64,000 nt of DNA from DTFZ01 sp964510055 (GCA_964510055.1 CAZDZY010000001.1:17182-81181), one strand, 5' to 3'; shown: positions 26,229 through 34,333, counted from the stretch's first letter. Numbers and translations are program-made. Notes: generated by a model not told the origin, from the letters alone.

Positions 26229-26417
26229 ATGGCTTGCGATAACACGAACGAGTGCGCATGCACATATCCATGCCCGAGGCATAAGAAATGCTGCGAATGC
26301 GTGGCCTACCACCGCAGGGCGGGCGAAGTGCCCGGCTGCTTCTTCTCGAAGCAGGGCGAAAAGACATACGACAGGTCAATAGAAAGCCTGTACCGGGACT
26401 GGCAGAAGAACAGATGA
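26229..26417 (+). CDS. Cys-rich small protein (DUF6485-like)
   Basis: A 62-residue protein with eight cysteines in the pattern C-x5-C-x-C-x4-C-x5-CC-x-C then PGCFF. It is likely to bind zinc or another metal. The layout (CTYPCPRHKKCCECVAYHR, then PGCFF) agrees with the small DUF6485 family of Firmicutes. AGGGAGGC precedes the ATG. The partner and role are unknown. Confidence 0.8.
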   Translation: MACDNTNECACTYPCPRHKKCCECVAYHRRAGEVPGCFFSKQGEKTYDRSIESLYRDWQKNR

Positions 26418-26478
26418 CCCATAAAAACGGGCAGACCTTTCTTTTTCAGAAAAACCAGAGCCCTTAAGGAGTTATATA

Positions 26479-27054
26479 ATGCCTGTAAATATCATTATAC
26501 TGATCATTGCAGCTGTGATATGGCTCACGGTTGAAGGGCGCCTGATGCTCCTTGAAAAAGCTCAGGCAAAGGGGACGACAAAGGCTGATCGTGTGACGAG
26601 GCTATTTAACTCCGTCTCGCTCGCACTGGCCCTGTCTTCGGTATGGCCCGCGCTCCTGCTGCCGTCGTTGCGGTTCAGCAGCAACGAGATATTGCTTATC
26701 ACGCTGGCTGGAACTCTGATTATATGCCTCGGATTCGGCCTGAGGCACTGGGCGATTAGCCTCCTCGGCAGGTATTTCAGAACGACGGTCGAGATCGAGG
26801 AAGGGCAGAAAGTCGTTCAGAAAGGGCCTTACAGGTTTATCCGGCATCCGTCCTACAGCGGAATAATACTGTTTTGCATCGGCTACGGCCTCGTGTCTCA
26901 AAACTGGCTTTCGCTTGCGCTTTGCGCCGTTCTGCCCGCCGCCGCTCTCGTCTACAGGATAAGCGTCGAAGAAGAAGAGATGGTAAACGTGATCGGAGCC
27001 GAGTATAAAGACTACCAGTCAAAAACGAAGAAGCTGATACCCGGCATATGGTAA
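26479..27054 (+). CDS. Isoprenylcysteine-methyltransferase-family membrane protein
   Basis: A 191-residue integral membrane methyltransferase of the ICMT/PEMT fold. The core is GLRHWAISLLGRYFRTTVEIEEGQKVVQKGPYRFIRHPSYSGI (residues about 87-130), in which RHP-x-Y-x-G forms the SAM pocket. Four or five spans are predicted, and the C terminus carries RISVEEEEMVNVIG-x-EYKDY, the second conserved block. In bacteria the acceptor is generally unknown. AAGGAG precedes the ATG. Confidence 0.9.
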   Translation: MPVNIIILIIAAVIWLTVEGRLMLLEKAQAKGTTKADRVTRLFNSVSLALALSSVWPALLLPSLRFSSNEILLITLAGTLIICLGFGLRHWAISLLGRYFRTTVEIEEGQKVVQKGPYRFIRHPSYSGIILFCIGYGLVSQNWLSLALCAVLPAAALVYRISVEEEEMVNVIGAEYKDYQSKTKKLIPGIW

Positions 27055-27056
27055 TT

Positions 27057-27461
27057 CTATTGCTTGACTGGCCTTGCCATGAACCCGCCCTGCACCATTT
27101 CGAATCCGTACTGCTCATAGAGCCCGTGCGCGTCTTTAGTGCCGAGTATGCCCCGCAGCCCGGCAAGCTCGCCTGAATTCACGACGTATTCAACAAGGGC
27201 TTTTCCTAGGCCGCGCCCGCGGTGCTCCTCGTCTATTATAACGTCACAAAGCCAGTAAATAGTGGCATGGTCCGTGACGGCGCGCGCGAACCCGACCTGC
27301 TTTCCTTCCTTATACACGCCGAAGCACAGCGAATTCTCTATCGAGCGCCGTATCGCCTCGCGCGGCCTGTCTTTGGCCCAGTAGCTTGACGATAATAGTT
27401 TGCATACGCAGTCAATGTCGAGCATTGATTTATCGCTGTTTATCTTATACCCGTTTTCCAT
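27057..27461 (-). CDS. GNAT-family N-acetyltransferase
   Basis: A 134-residue protein with the compact single-domain GNAT fold. Motif A is IIDEEHRGRGLGKALVEYVV near residues 76-95 (the R-GRGLG pyrophosphate loop), and the end has HGLYEQYGFEM. The substrate is unknown. It converges with the ICMT-like gene with only 2 bp between the stops. It begins a leftward run of small-molecule-modifying enzymes. Confidence 0.9.
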   Translation of the reverse strand: MENGYKINSDKSMLDIDCVCKLLSSSYWAKDRPREAIRRSIENSLCFGVYKEGKQVGFARAVTDHATIYWLCDVIIDEEHRGRGLGKALVEYVVNSGELAGLRGILGTKDAHGLYEQYGFEMVQGGFMARPVKQ

Positions 27462-27489
27462 GTCCAGTTATAACTTCCTTGAAATTGTT

Positions 27490-28113
27490 CTATATCTTAT
27501 TAATGTAAGCATAAATACTTCCGCATGTTTCTGTAAGTATCCTTAGATCTTCTTTATAGCCGCCCTTTTCCATGCTGTGGTCTGCGCCCTCGATAGTTAT
27601 CAGCTTTATACCTTTGAGTTCTGATATTTCGGTTAAATGTTCATTCTTAAAAACCTTATCCTTTGTGCCGACTGCGACCATGCATTCCGTTTGCTTTATA
27701 ACGCTTATGCATTCGGGCAGCGGAGTCAGAAATACATGCCGCTGCGGGTAATCTGAAAACTCATTCTTTAAATACGTTTGTACAAGCGTTCCGAGACTTT
27801 TTCCGATAAACAGTATCTCGTTGTAACGCTTCTCTTTGAGGCATATATCAATTGCCTCTTTTGTCTCTTTAATAAGATGAGCAAATGAATCTTTATCGGG
27901 AACAAACTCCCCGCCGCCTCTTTGAAATCCGTACTCGACGGCCAGAGCGTCGTATCCCGCTTCGAGTGCTATATTGAGCGGATAATAAAGAAACGGCGCC
28001 ATATTCGTATACCGCTGCCCCGGCAGTATTACGGCTAATCTTTCGCTGCCTGCAGCTATATATTCATTTTTTGCCGTACCCCAGTAAGACGATATCTTAA
28101 TATATCTTTCCAT
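27490..28113 (-). CDS. Alpha/beta-hydrolase-fold protein
   Basis: A 207-residue small hydrolase. The oxyanion strand is LAVILPGQRYTNMAPF, the nucleophile elbow is FIGKSLGTLVQ (G-x-S-x-G, Ser near residue 103), and the acid and base lie in VAVGTKDKVFK and TIEGADHSMEKGG. It is too short to have a big cap. The substrate is unknown; an esterase or peptidase of small acyl compounds fits the family. Confidence 0.85.
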   Translation of the reverse strand: MERYIKISSYWGTAKNEYIAAGSERLAVILPGQRYTNMAPFLYYPLNIALEAGYDALAVEYGFQRGGGEFVPDKDSFAHLIKETKEAIDICLKEKRYNEILFIGKSLGTLVQTYLKNEFSDYPQRHVFLTPLPECISVIKQTECMVAVGTKDKVFKNEHLTEISELKGIKLITIEGADHSMEKGGYKEDLRILTETCGSIYAYINKI

Positions 28114-28165
28114 TGCAGTCTGTCCTTCCGGCCGTTGGTTTTAAGCGTTACTGCTACTTATAGTA

Positions 28166-28774
28166 TTATTCCTGGTTCTCCTCCTCATTGCTGCTTTTAT
28201 AGTTTACAACCGGGTGCGCAGTCTCCCACTCTTCTTTCAGTATGGCGTACTGCTTTACATCCCAGAACCTGCCCTTAACGAACACCCTTTGCCTCGCAGT
28301 GCCCTCATACTTCATGCCGCATTTCTCCATCACTTTCCCCGAATTCTCATTGGGCGCGAAGTGGCAGCTTTCTATGCGGTTCATTCCCATTTCCTCGAAT
28401 GCGAACTGAAGTATCCTCCCTGCCGCCTCGGGCATATATCCCCTGCCCCAGCAATCACGCGAGAGCACATAGCCTACTTCCGCGCGCCGGTTCCTTAAAT
28501 CGAACCACGGGAACCCTATGGTCCCGATGAGCTTGCCCGTTTCCTTGAGTATTATGCCCCACTCGCCCGCGTCGCCGTTGTCGTAACGCCCCATAGTAAA
28601 ACGCAGAAAGTTCTCGCTGTCCGCTACGGAAGAGTGGGTTTCCCACAACAGGTATTTCGTCACTTCCGGGTCCGACGAATACGCGAATATATCCTCCGCG
28701 TCGGTAAATTTCAGTTTCCGCAGTATCAGCCTCACCGTCCCGAGACGGGGGTTACCGTTAAATATTGAGCTCAT
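28166..28774 (-). CDS. RimJ/RimL-type GNAT acetyltransferase
   Basis: A 202-residue acetyltransferase. The N-terminal TVRLILRKLKFTDAEDIFAYSSDPEVTKYLLW is the usual RimL entry. The acetyl-CoA loop is YVLSRDCWGRGYMPEAAGRIL-x-FAFEEMGMNRIES, followed by NENSGKVMEKCGMKYEG. Relatives acetylate ribosomal-protein N termini or antibiotics; which applies here is not visible. It lies between the hydrolase and the methyltransferase in a leftward cluster. Confidence 0.9.
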   Translation of the reverse strand: MSSIFNGNPRLGTVRLILRKLKFTDAEDIFAYSSDPEVTKYLLWETHSSVADSENFLRFTMGRYDNGDAGEWGIILKETGKLIGTIGFPWFDLRNRRAEVGYVLSRDCWGRGYMPEAAGRILQFAFEEMGMNRIESCHFAPNENSGKVMEKCGMKYEGTARQRVFVKGRFWDVKQYAILKEEWETAHPVVNYKSSNEEENQE

Positions 28775-28867
28775 ACCGTCTTCCTTCCTTATTTATCATA
28801 ATATCGTATTTTTCCCATACCTCTGCGTGATAGCATCAACGCATCCGCTGCTTCTGTGATAATGCCG

Positions 28868-29557
28868 CTATTTTACCGCCATATATACCGCGTAATTATA
28901 ATACTTCCAGATTACATCCACCGATGAAAATCCCGCAGCTTTTAGCATTTCAAAATGCTTCATGAGCGGCGCGGGCCTGTCTTCGTGGTAGTACTTCTGT
29001 ACCCATTTGCCCTCCGCCTCTTCCCTGCCTACGTTATTCGACATGAACTCAATCCACTTCTCCATAAACCGCTGTTGGAGCCGGGTTGTCGAAGCGAGGA
29101 CCGTATCCGCATTTACGAGGACTCCGCCTTTTTTAAGCCCTGAGTATATCTTCTTATAGAATCCTGACTTATCTTCATCCGTTTCGAGGTGATGAAGCGC
29201 CAGCGAGGATACCGCTGCGTCGTATTGTTCGGGGAATTCGAAGTTTGAAAAATCAGCTTTTATAAAAACGGTATCCGGCGCATTCCCGAGTTTTGTCTCC
29301 GCCATCTTAAGCATCCCCTCGGCTATGTCGAGGCAGGTAAGCCTGGCTTTCGGGTAAGCGTCTTTTACCGCACCCGCAATAGTCCCTGTGCCGCAGCCCA
29401 AGTCGATCACGCTTATTTCTCCGCCGCGCTCATATGGCAGCGCGTCAACTAAGGCCTCTACCATCTGCGGATAATATGGTATCAGCTTTATTATGATTCC
29501 GTCAAACTCGCGCGCTTCTTCCTCGAAATGCTGCTTGACGTCTTCCATGCGGCCCAT
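28868..29557 (-). CDS. Class I SAM-dependent methyltransferase
   Basis: A 229-residue protein. The ATG at 29557 is chosen because AGGAGG lies 10 bases upstream. Motif I is VIDLGCGTGTIAG near residues 49-61, followed by LTCLDIAEGMLKMA, and the D/N-rich post-II and III segments ADFSNFEFPEQYDAAVSSLALHHL and LKKGGVLVNAD. The N-terminal KQHFEEEAREFDGIIIKLIPYYPQM resembles the CmoA/UbiE-like group. The gene sits behind a leader peptide and attenuator, so drug-linked or translation-linked control is likely. The acceptor is unknown. Confidence 0.9.
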   Translation of the reverse strand: MGRMEDVKQHFEEEAREFDGIIIKLIPYYPQMVEALVDALPYERGGEISVIDLGCGTGTIAGAVKDAYPKARLTCLDIAEGMLKMAETKLGNAPDTVFIKADFSNFEFPEQYDAAVSSLALHHLETDEDKSGFYKKIYSGLKKGGVLVNADTVLASTTRLQQRFMEKWIEFMSNNVGREEAEGKWVQKYYHEDRPAPLMKHFEMLKAAGFSSVDVIWKYYNYAVYMAVK

Positions 29558-29576
29558 TTTCTTTGTTCCTCCTATA

Positions 29577-29614
29577 AAATAAAAACCCGGCAAAGTCATA
29601 TGCGACTCCGCGGG
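29577..29614 (-). terminator. Attenuator terminator in the methyltransferase leader
   Basis: On the minus strand CCCGCGGAGTC (29604-29614) pairs with GACTTTGCCGGG (29586-29597), with one bulge and two G-U pairs, followed by TTTTTATTTT. The CGCGG in its 5' strand can instead pair with the CCGCG in the last codons of the leader ORF (29629-29633), giving a mutually exclusive antiterminator. Confidence 0.75.
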
Positions 29615-29621
29615 TCCCGGC

Positions 29622-29702
29622 TTAAAAACGCGGTTCTTCTGGCGGCTTTGCCCCTGTGCAGCTCAATGTTTCCCCGGAAAGAGACTTAGCTCTAATGCAC
29701 AT
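29622..29702 (-). CDS. Leader peptide upstream of the methyltransferase (26 residues)
   Basis: ATG to TAA, 27 codons, lying between the promoter and the terminator. The peptide starts MCIRAKSLSG and ends PPEEPRF. Its last codons contain the antiterminator strand. The start lies about 6 nt after the expected transcript start, behind a weak AAAGTGA. The first four residues agree in pattern (Met-x-Ile-Arg) with the leader at 30676-30696. The ORF is likely translated to control the downstream gene, not for the peptide itself. Confidence 0.65.
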   Translation of the reverse strand: MCIRAKSLSGETLSCTGAKPPEEPRF

Positions 29703-29714
29703 TCACTTTGTGTT

Positions 29715-29744
29715 ATTATTGCATAAGGTAACAACAAATGTCAA
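29715..29744 (-). promoter_or_regulatory. Extended -10 promoter of the methyltransferase leader
   Basis: TTGACA (29739-29744), 18 bp, AATAAT (29715-29720), with TGC directly before the -10. The same arrangement occurs at 30708-30737. Confidence 0.75.
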
Positions 29745-29794
29745 GGGCTGAGCGCTACCGGAGGCTGCCGCCCCTGGTACAATTTATATTTTCT

Positions 29795-30606
29795 TCACGT
29801 GCCGCTTTTCACCTGTCCCTCTATCCCGTCCAGATATTCGGCGGCGTATTTCTCCGCTTCCGCGCGCCTTACTGCCGCCCTGGATTGATCTGCTCTCAGG
29901 CCATCGCGCAGTTCCCTGTAGAGCTTTATTATGTTTTTTATCGCTTTTACACAGCTCAGCGCGTCATGGCCGGCTACCGTATGTTTAAGCCGCGGCAAGT
30001 ACTGCGGAGCGTCCGATTCTATCCTCCGCACTCCGCGGGGAAGGCAGCCGCTTTTAATCAGCGCCATCGGGCCTGTCACGGTCTGCCGCAGAAACGATAT
30101 GGCTTCGATCGTCTCAAAAATCTCATTCCTGCCTATCTTAGATGCGCAGTAATGTATCCATACCCAGAACCTGTCCTCTATCCACTGCATATCTGGTATC
30201 GGGAATTTCGGCTGCTCAGATTTAAACTTCAGGGATATCTTATTATCTCTTTCCCAGAGTATGACCGGGTCTTCGACCCTATGGGAAATATCATCAATGA
30301 TACGAATTTTAAATCTACATGCAGCAGCGGCAGCCCGTACAGGCATATAAGAAGCCTTGGCTCCCCCACGTGCTCGCCTGTAAAAGAAGAAAGGAGATTG
30401 CCGAGCCTGCCCGCGATTTCCTGCCTTTCTTTTGATACCTGTTCCGTAAATTCCGGGTCCACTGCAATAACGAAATCGATATCCGAAAACTCGTCCATGC
30501 TGCCTGTAATATATGAACCCCCGGCTGCGGCGCCCATTATACGGTCATCCTTCTTAAATATTTCTATCGCGTTATCTATAAACGCCTGGTGTATTGACGG
30601 AACCAT
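29795..30606 (-). pseudogene. Nucleotidyltransferase-fold resistance-like protein, frameshifted
   Basis: The N-terminal frame (from ATG 30606, with AAAGGAG upstream) encodes GGSYITGSMDEFSDIDFVIAVD, the GS-x(n)-D-x-D site of the antibiotic/tRNA nucleotidyltransferase fold, and runs through LLHVDLKFV. The family sequence then continues in another frame (DDISHRVEDPVILWERD, to VKSGT near 29795). One base appears lost near 30295-30300. The joined protein would be about 270 residues, the usual length for this streptomycin-adenylyltransferase-like group. The function as read is lost unless the shift is an assembly error. Confidence 0.8.
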
Positions 30607-30650
30607 CCGAAAACTCCTTTGCTCTACTTAAAGCTAAACCGGTCAATATA

Positions 30651-30684
30651 GAAAAACCCCGCGTGCTTTTACTGCTTAGCGAGG
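30651..30684 (-). terminator. Attenuator terminator in the nucleotidyltransferase leader
   Basis: CCTCGC (30679-30684) pairs with GCGGGG (30657-30662) and is followed by TTTTTC. The 5' strand lies inside the leader ORF, so a ribosome sitting there would block the hairpin. Confidence 0.7.
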
Positions 30685-30696
30685 CCTAATCCACAT
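30676..30696 (-). CDS. Leader peptide upstream of the nucleotidyltransferase (6 residues)
   Basis: ATG to TAA, seven codons, peptide MWIRPR. The last two sense codons (CCT CGC) are the 5' strand of the terminator. The position relative to the promoter and the Met-x-Ile-Arg start match the other leader at 29622-29702. Confidence 0.55.
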   Translation of the reverse strand: MWIRPR

Positions 30697-30707
30697 TTTG
30701 CTTATTT

Positions 30708-30737
30708 ATTATTGCATGTGATTTAAGTAAGTGTCAA
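30708..30737 (-). promoter_or_regulatory. Extended -10 promoter of the nucleotidyltransferase leader
   Basis: TTGACA (30732-30737), 18 bp, AATAAT (30708-30713) with TGC before it. The -35 overlaps the end of the MATE gene. Spacing and flanks match the promoter at 29715-29744. Confidence 0.75.
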
Positions 30738-32188
30738 GAGTTCAGGGCTTCCGCTTCCGCGGCCTCTATCTGTTCTTCGCGGTTTTTGATCACCGACACC
30801 CATTTCACCCTTAATATCAGTATCGTCGTTATCAGGGCGGCTGTATAGTTCGAGAACAGGTTGCCCCAGAATACTGAATAATAGCCTAAGTACTGCTCCG
30901 TCGCGAGTATGAAGAGGTATCTGAGCAGCCATATGCGAAGTATACTTGCCACGAGCGTGATACGTGTCCTGCCGAGGCCGACGAATGCCCCGAGCTGCAC
31001 CATGCATACCCCGAAACCGACAACAGAATAGATGTATATGTGCAGCGACTCATTTGCGACAGACAACACGCCGGGCTCTCGTGTAAACAGCACAGTGAGA
31101 GCCGGCGACAGCGGCACGATGAGCGCTATCAGTATCACCGCCGAGATTGCGCTTAAAGCGCAGCCGGTCCAGCAGGATGACCGCGCCCTTGCCGGGTTGC
31201 CCGCGCCGACGTTCATGCTCACCATTGTCGTCACAGCCGCTGCGAAACATGAAGGCACGTTGAACGCTATATTCGTTATGCTGCTCGCTATGCCCTGGCC
31301 GTTGAGGACTGCGGTGCCGTATGCCTCTACCTCGTTGTTGATAAGAAAGAAACCTAAATACAGCATAACGTTGGCAGCCATCGAGGGCAGCCCTATCCGC
31401 ACAATGTCTCTTATTACCTTCCAGTCAAACCGGAAACCGGCGAGCTTCAGCCTGTCGCTGCCCTTCTTTACGAAGAGCTCGAAATACATCCACACGGTTA
31501 TTATAAAATTCGCCGCAAGCGACGCCATCGCGGCGCCAGCTATATCCCAATGCAGCACAGTTATAAACAATTCGTTGAATATGATCTTCAATAACAGCAG
31601 TATTACCATACGTACGAACGTAGCTTCCGGTTTGCCGTTCGAATTCTTTATCGCGTTGTATATAGACTCGAGGAACGAAAACGGTATAACAAACGTATTG
31701 AGGGCGAGATACAGGAAAACAGAATCTGATATCTCGGGGCTCACAAACTTTGATATGGGAAAAGCTACGGCGTAAAGCGCGGGAGCGAGCACAACGCCTA
31801 AGAGCGACGCGAATATGACGAGCTGCGCCGATATCCTGCGCCCTTCTTCAAGGCTGCCTCTGCCGTTCGCCTGGCCTATGAGCGCCATGCCGGCTGAGCT
31901 TAAACCCTGAGCCAGCCCGACTATAACTCCTATAATAGGCACGCAGTATGTAACCGCGCTCGCGGCTATCGTACCGGCGAAATTGTTTATGAACAGTGCG
32001 TCGATCATTGGTATTGCCGACTGGACGACGCCCATCATCAGCGTCGGCAGCGAAAGCAAAAGTATTGTTTTAGGTATGGAACCGTTTATGATAAGTTCGC
32101 GTCTTTGCTGTGTGTTTTGTTTTAAGAAGCTAAAATTCATTTGTGTACGACTGACCAGCTTTGTTTGTATTGGCGTTAATGTATACAT
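30734..32188 (-). CDS. MATE-family multidrug/cation exporter
   Basis: Twelve-span membrane antiporter, 484 codons as read. The N-half has PTLMMGVVQSAIPMIDALFINNFAGT and IGVIVGLAQGLSSAGMALIGQANGRG. The C-half repeats the motif (NIAFNVPSCFAAAVTTMVSMNVGAGNPARA). These are the paired MATE segments, giving proton- or sodium-driven export of drugs. A second possible start is the ATG at 32140 (MNFSFLK). Neither has a clear ribosome binding site, and the ATG at 32188 would lie only about 7 nt after the predicted transcript start. The regulatory gap upstream is shared with the PAP2 gene. Confidence 0.93.
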   Translation of the reverse strand: MYTLTPIQTKLVSRTQMNFSFLKQNTQQRRELIINGSIPKTILLLSLPTLMMGVVQSAIPMIDALFINNFAGTIAASAVTYCVPIIGVIVGLAQGLSSAGMALIGQANGRGSLEEGRRISAQLVIFASLLGVVLAPALYAVAFPISKFVSPEISDSVFLYLALNTFVIPFSFLESIYNAIKNSNGKPEATFVRMVILLLLKIIFNELFITVLHWDIAGAAMASLAANFIITVWMYFELFVKKGSDRLKLAGFRFDWKVIRDIVRIGLPSMAANVMLYLGFFLINNEVEAYGTAVLNGQGIASSITNIAFNVPSCFAAAVTTMVSMNVGAGNPARARSSCWTGCALSAISAVILIALIVPLSPALTVLFTREPGVLSVANESLHIYIYSVVGFGVCMVQLGAFVGLGRTRITLVASILRIWLLRYLFILATEQYLGYYSVFWGNLFSNYTAALITTILILRVKWVSVIKNREEQIEAAEAEALNS

Positions 32189-32201
32189 TCAACAAACGTT
32201 A

Positions 32202-32286
32202 ATTATAGACCCATTGATTATGAGGGTCAAGGAAAACCAATTGACCTATTGGTTTCTTTTGTATACGTTATATACAGGGGTATAAT
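32202..32286. promoter_or_regulatory. Divergent promoters flanking a 22-bp palindrome
   Basis: Leftward: TTGACC (32225-32230), 17 bp, TATAAT (32202-32207). Rightward: TTGTAT (32259-32264), 16 bp, TATAAT (32281-32286). Between them is a perfect inverted repeat AAACCAAT-N6-ATTGGTTT (32234-32255). One regulator bound here could act on both the MATE and PAP2 genes. No regulator gene is adjacent. Confidence 0.65.
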
Positions 32287-32323
32287 TTTTGTCCCGAAAA
32301 TCACAGGTTTTTTATAGCACCGG

Positions 32324-32965
32324 ATGCAAAAGATAATCTATATGAAGAATATAAACGTCTGGCTGCTCATGATACCCGTAATGCTTTTTATACTGCTTTC
32401 CGTCTTTATAGCGGCGGGCATTACGTTCGGTTTCGAGAACTGGGCTTATACCGAAATCGCAGAGAAGATGTCCCCCGCCATGACGCAGGCCATGAAGCTG
32501 CTCACGCACCTGGGCGACCCGTGCGCCGTAACAGCATTTTGCCTGCTGCTCATCGTTATCCCCAAATCAAGACGGACTATCGCCCTTCCCGTTTCCGCCG
32601 CTGTAATACTGTCGTTCCTGCTCAATCTCGTACTCAAGGCTGCGTTTTCGCGCGAGCGCCCCGACGTATTGCGGCTCGTTAATGAATCAAGCTACAGTTT
32701 CCCGAGCGGCCACGCCATGACAAATGCGACGCTGTATACGATGCTATCGCTGCTCTTATTGGAATTTATTAAGCCTATTCCGAAAAAAATCGCACTAGTC
32801 GTTTTATGCGCAGCCTTGGTGGTTACCATAGGTTTTACACGGCTGTACCTCGGCGTTCACTACGCGGGCGATATAATCGGCGGATGGATGATCGGTTTTG
32901 CGGTATCAGTGTTTGTCTGGTATCTATGGAAAAGAGCGCGCGTTCACGACGCGCCTCCCGGCTGA
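32324..32965 (+). CDS. PAP2-family membrane phosphatase
   Basis: A 213-residue membrane enzyme with the three-part acid-phosphatase site: KAAFSRERPD near residue 106, SYSFPSGHAM near 124, and RLYLGVHYAGDIIGG near 172. These hold the phospho-histidine chemistry on lipid phosphates such as undecaprenyl pyrophosphate or phosphatidate. Five or six spans. An alternative ATG lies at 32342; neither start has a strong ribosome binding site. Confidence 0.92.
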   Translation: MQKIIYMKNINVWLLMIPVMLFILLSVFIAAGITFGFENWAYTEIAEKMSPAMTQAMKLLTHLGDPCAVTAFCLLLIVIPKSRRTIALPVSAAVILSFLLNLVLKAAFSRERPDVLRLVNESSYSFPSGHAMTNATLYTMLSLLLLEFIKPIPKKIALVVLCAALVVTIGFTRLYLGVHYAGDIIGGWMIGFAVSVFVWYLWKRARVHDAPPG

Positions 32966-33059
32966 GAAGTTTTAATGGGGATATCATCCTGTATTTCAAT
33001 CCCGTCGTAACGTCTTCATTAACAATATTTTTACTATCCATACGCGATAAGTTTACTGT

Positions 33060-34016
33060 TTATGGCTTGCCGTTTTCAGAGCAGGCTTTGGCCAGATCCA
33101 GCATCGTCATGAAACGACAGCCTTTATCAACGCAATATTTTACAAGTTTTTTAAACAGCCGCGAATCAGTCTGCACAGGCCAATCGCCCATGTCGTCAAC
33201 TGATTCCTTATACAAACAGTGGCAGCGGAATACGATTATCGCTTTTTGTTTTATGGCTTTATCCACCAGAGCTTCGTGCTCCTTCAGCCTCTTCTCCGAC
33301 CTCATGTCGGCGCTGCAGCAGTCTACCTCATACGGGTCTGCGGTTTTCGGGTCAACGAATTTACATTCGTAAAACGCCTTGCGCATCTGAATGCGAAAAG
33401 GTTTCATGGCTTCTATCGCTTCCTGATCGTAGAAACCGAACGGAAACGCGTGTATCGCCGGCGACTCCAGCCCCTGGGCTATAAACGATTCGTTGACTTT
33501 GCGCATGCTTGTCTTTATCGCGTCCGCTGTCATTTTTTTAAGATCGGAATGCGCATACGTATGGCAGCCGAAGACCCATCCATACTGTTTCATTTCCTTC
33601 ACCATATCCCAAGTTAGGGCGTTTGCGGTGCCGTTGTCCTGGTATTTGGGGATTATATACGACGTTCCGCGTATGCCGTATTGCCTGAGTATCGGGTAAG
33701 CGAGCGCGTAATCGGAAATATACCCGTCGTCAAACGTGAATATTATTGTCGCGGTATCGGCAACAGGTCCCGGTATGGGATGTTCCGCCGATGCGTTTTG
33801 CACCGTTATCTGTATTCCTGCCATTTCGGCGGCAGTGTCTGCAGCGGGAGTATCTTTCGGGGCGGCCGCTTCGAAAACATTTGCCCGGGCCTCTCCCGCC
33901 CGGCTCAAAGGCAACGGCCCTTGTATTTCCGGGGATCCATTATTGTACGGTATGCAGAATAAAATCAATACAAACAAAAAAGTAAAAACAACAAACGATC
34001 CGCTTTTTCTCTTCAT
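33060..34016 (-). CDS. Polysaccharide deacetylase (NodB-homology), membrane-anchored
   Basis: A 318-residue protein, with an N-terminal anchor (MKRKSGSFVVFTFLFVLIL), a linker to about residue 85, then the NodB domain. Motif 1 is FTFDDGYISDYALAYPIL (metal Asp in DDG) and motif 2 is GCHTYAHSDLKK (H-x-x-x-H). Later blocks have FPFGFYDQEAIEAM and KAIIVFRCHCLYKES. It is expected to remove acetyl groups from cell-wall glycan or an extracellular polysaccharide. The chosen ATG starts the anchor; no start has a clear ribosome binding site, and a TTG lies 14 codons upstream. Confidence 0.9.
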   Translation of the reverse strand: MKRKSGSFVVFTFLFVLILFCIPYNNGSPEIQGPLPLSRAGEARANVFEAAAPKDTPAADTAAEMAGIQITVQNASAEHPIPGPVADTATIIFTFDDGYISDYALAYPILRQYGIRGTSYIIPKYQDNGTANALTWDMVKEMKQYGWVFGCHTYAHSDLKKMTADAIKTSMRKVNESFIAQGLESPAIHAFPFGFYDQEAIEAMKPFRIQMRKAFYECKFVDPKTADPYEVDCCSADMRSEKRLKEHEALVDKAIKQKAIIVFRCHCLYKESVDDMGDWPVQTDSRLFKKLVKYCVDKGCRFMTMLDLAKACSENGKP

Positions 34017-34164
34017 GAGGTTAGTTTTATAAAAACGGTTATGCAATATACGGCTCAAATTATGGCATGCGGCGGAGCGTTAACATTTAATATACGGCAG
34101 CATAATATATATCGTTAAGACCAATCACCTCTCACATAAGAAAGTGGTTTCTCCGTTCAAACCA

Positions 34165-34192
34165 GAAAAGCCGCTATACGGCTTTTTTGGTT
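34165..34192. terminator. Isolated bidirectional terminator
   Basis: AAAAGCCG and CGGCTTTT around CTATA, with T tracts on both strands, inside the 340-bp gap between divergent genes. No gene reads into it from nearby, so it may end a small RNA or stop stray transcription. The rest of the gap shows only the promoter region described next. Confidence 0.65.
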
Positions 34193-34289
34193 TTTGTACT
34201 GTTTGCGAAGCACGCCGCGCTGCCATTACACCGCAACGAAAATAGCATTTGCTGCTGTTATAGTTTTAACTAAACTTAAACATTATGAA

Positions 34290-34333
34290 TTGAGTTTATA
34301 TATATAATATTGTATAATTATTTTTTATACAAT
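34290..34333 (+). promoter_or_regulatory. Promoter and operator-like dyad of the ABC exporter
   Basis: TTGAGT (34290-34295), 17 bp, perfect TATAAT (34313-34318). A 9-bp inverted repeat, ATTGTATAA and TTATACAAT (34309-34333), covers the -10 and start site and is a likely repressor target. Confidence 0.7.

Noticed and set aside
29558..29702. Possible SAM or other metabolite riboswitch ahead of the methyltransferase
   Set aside because: The conserved cores of SAM, ykkC and THF riboswitches were not found; a leader ORF with terminator and antiterminator explains the folding better.
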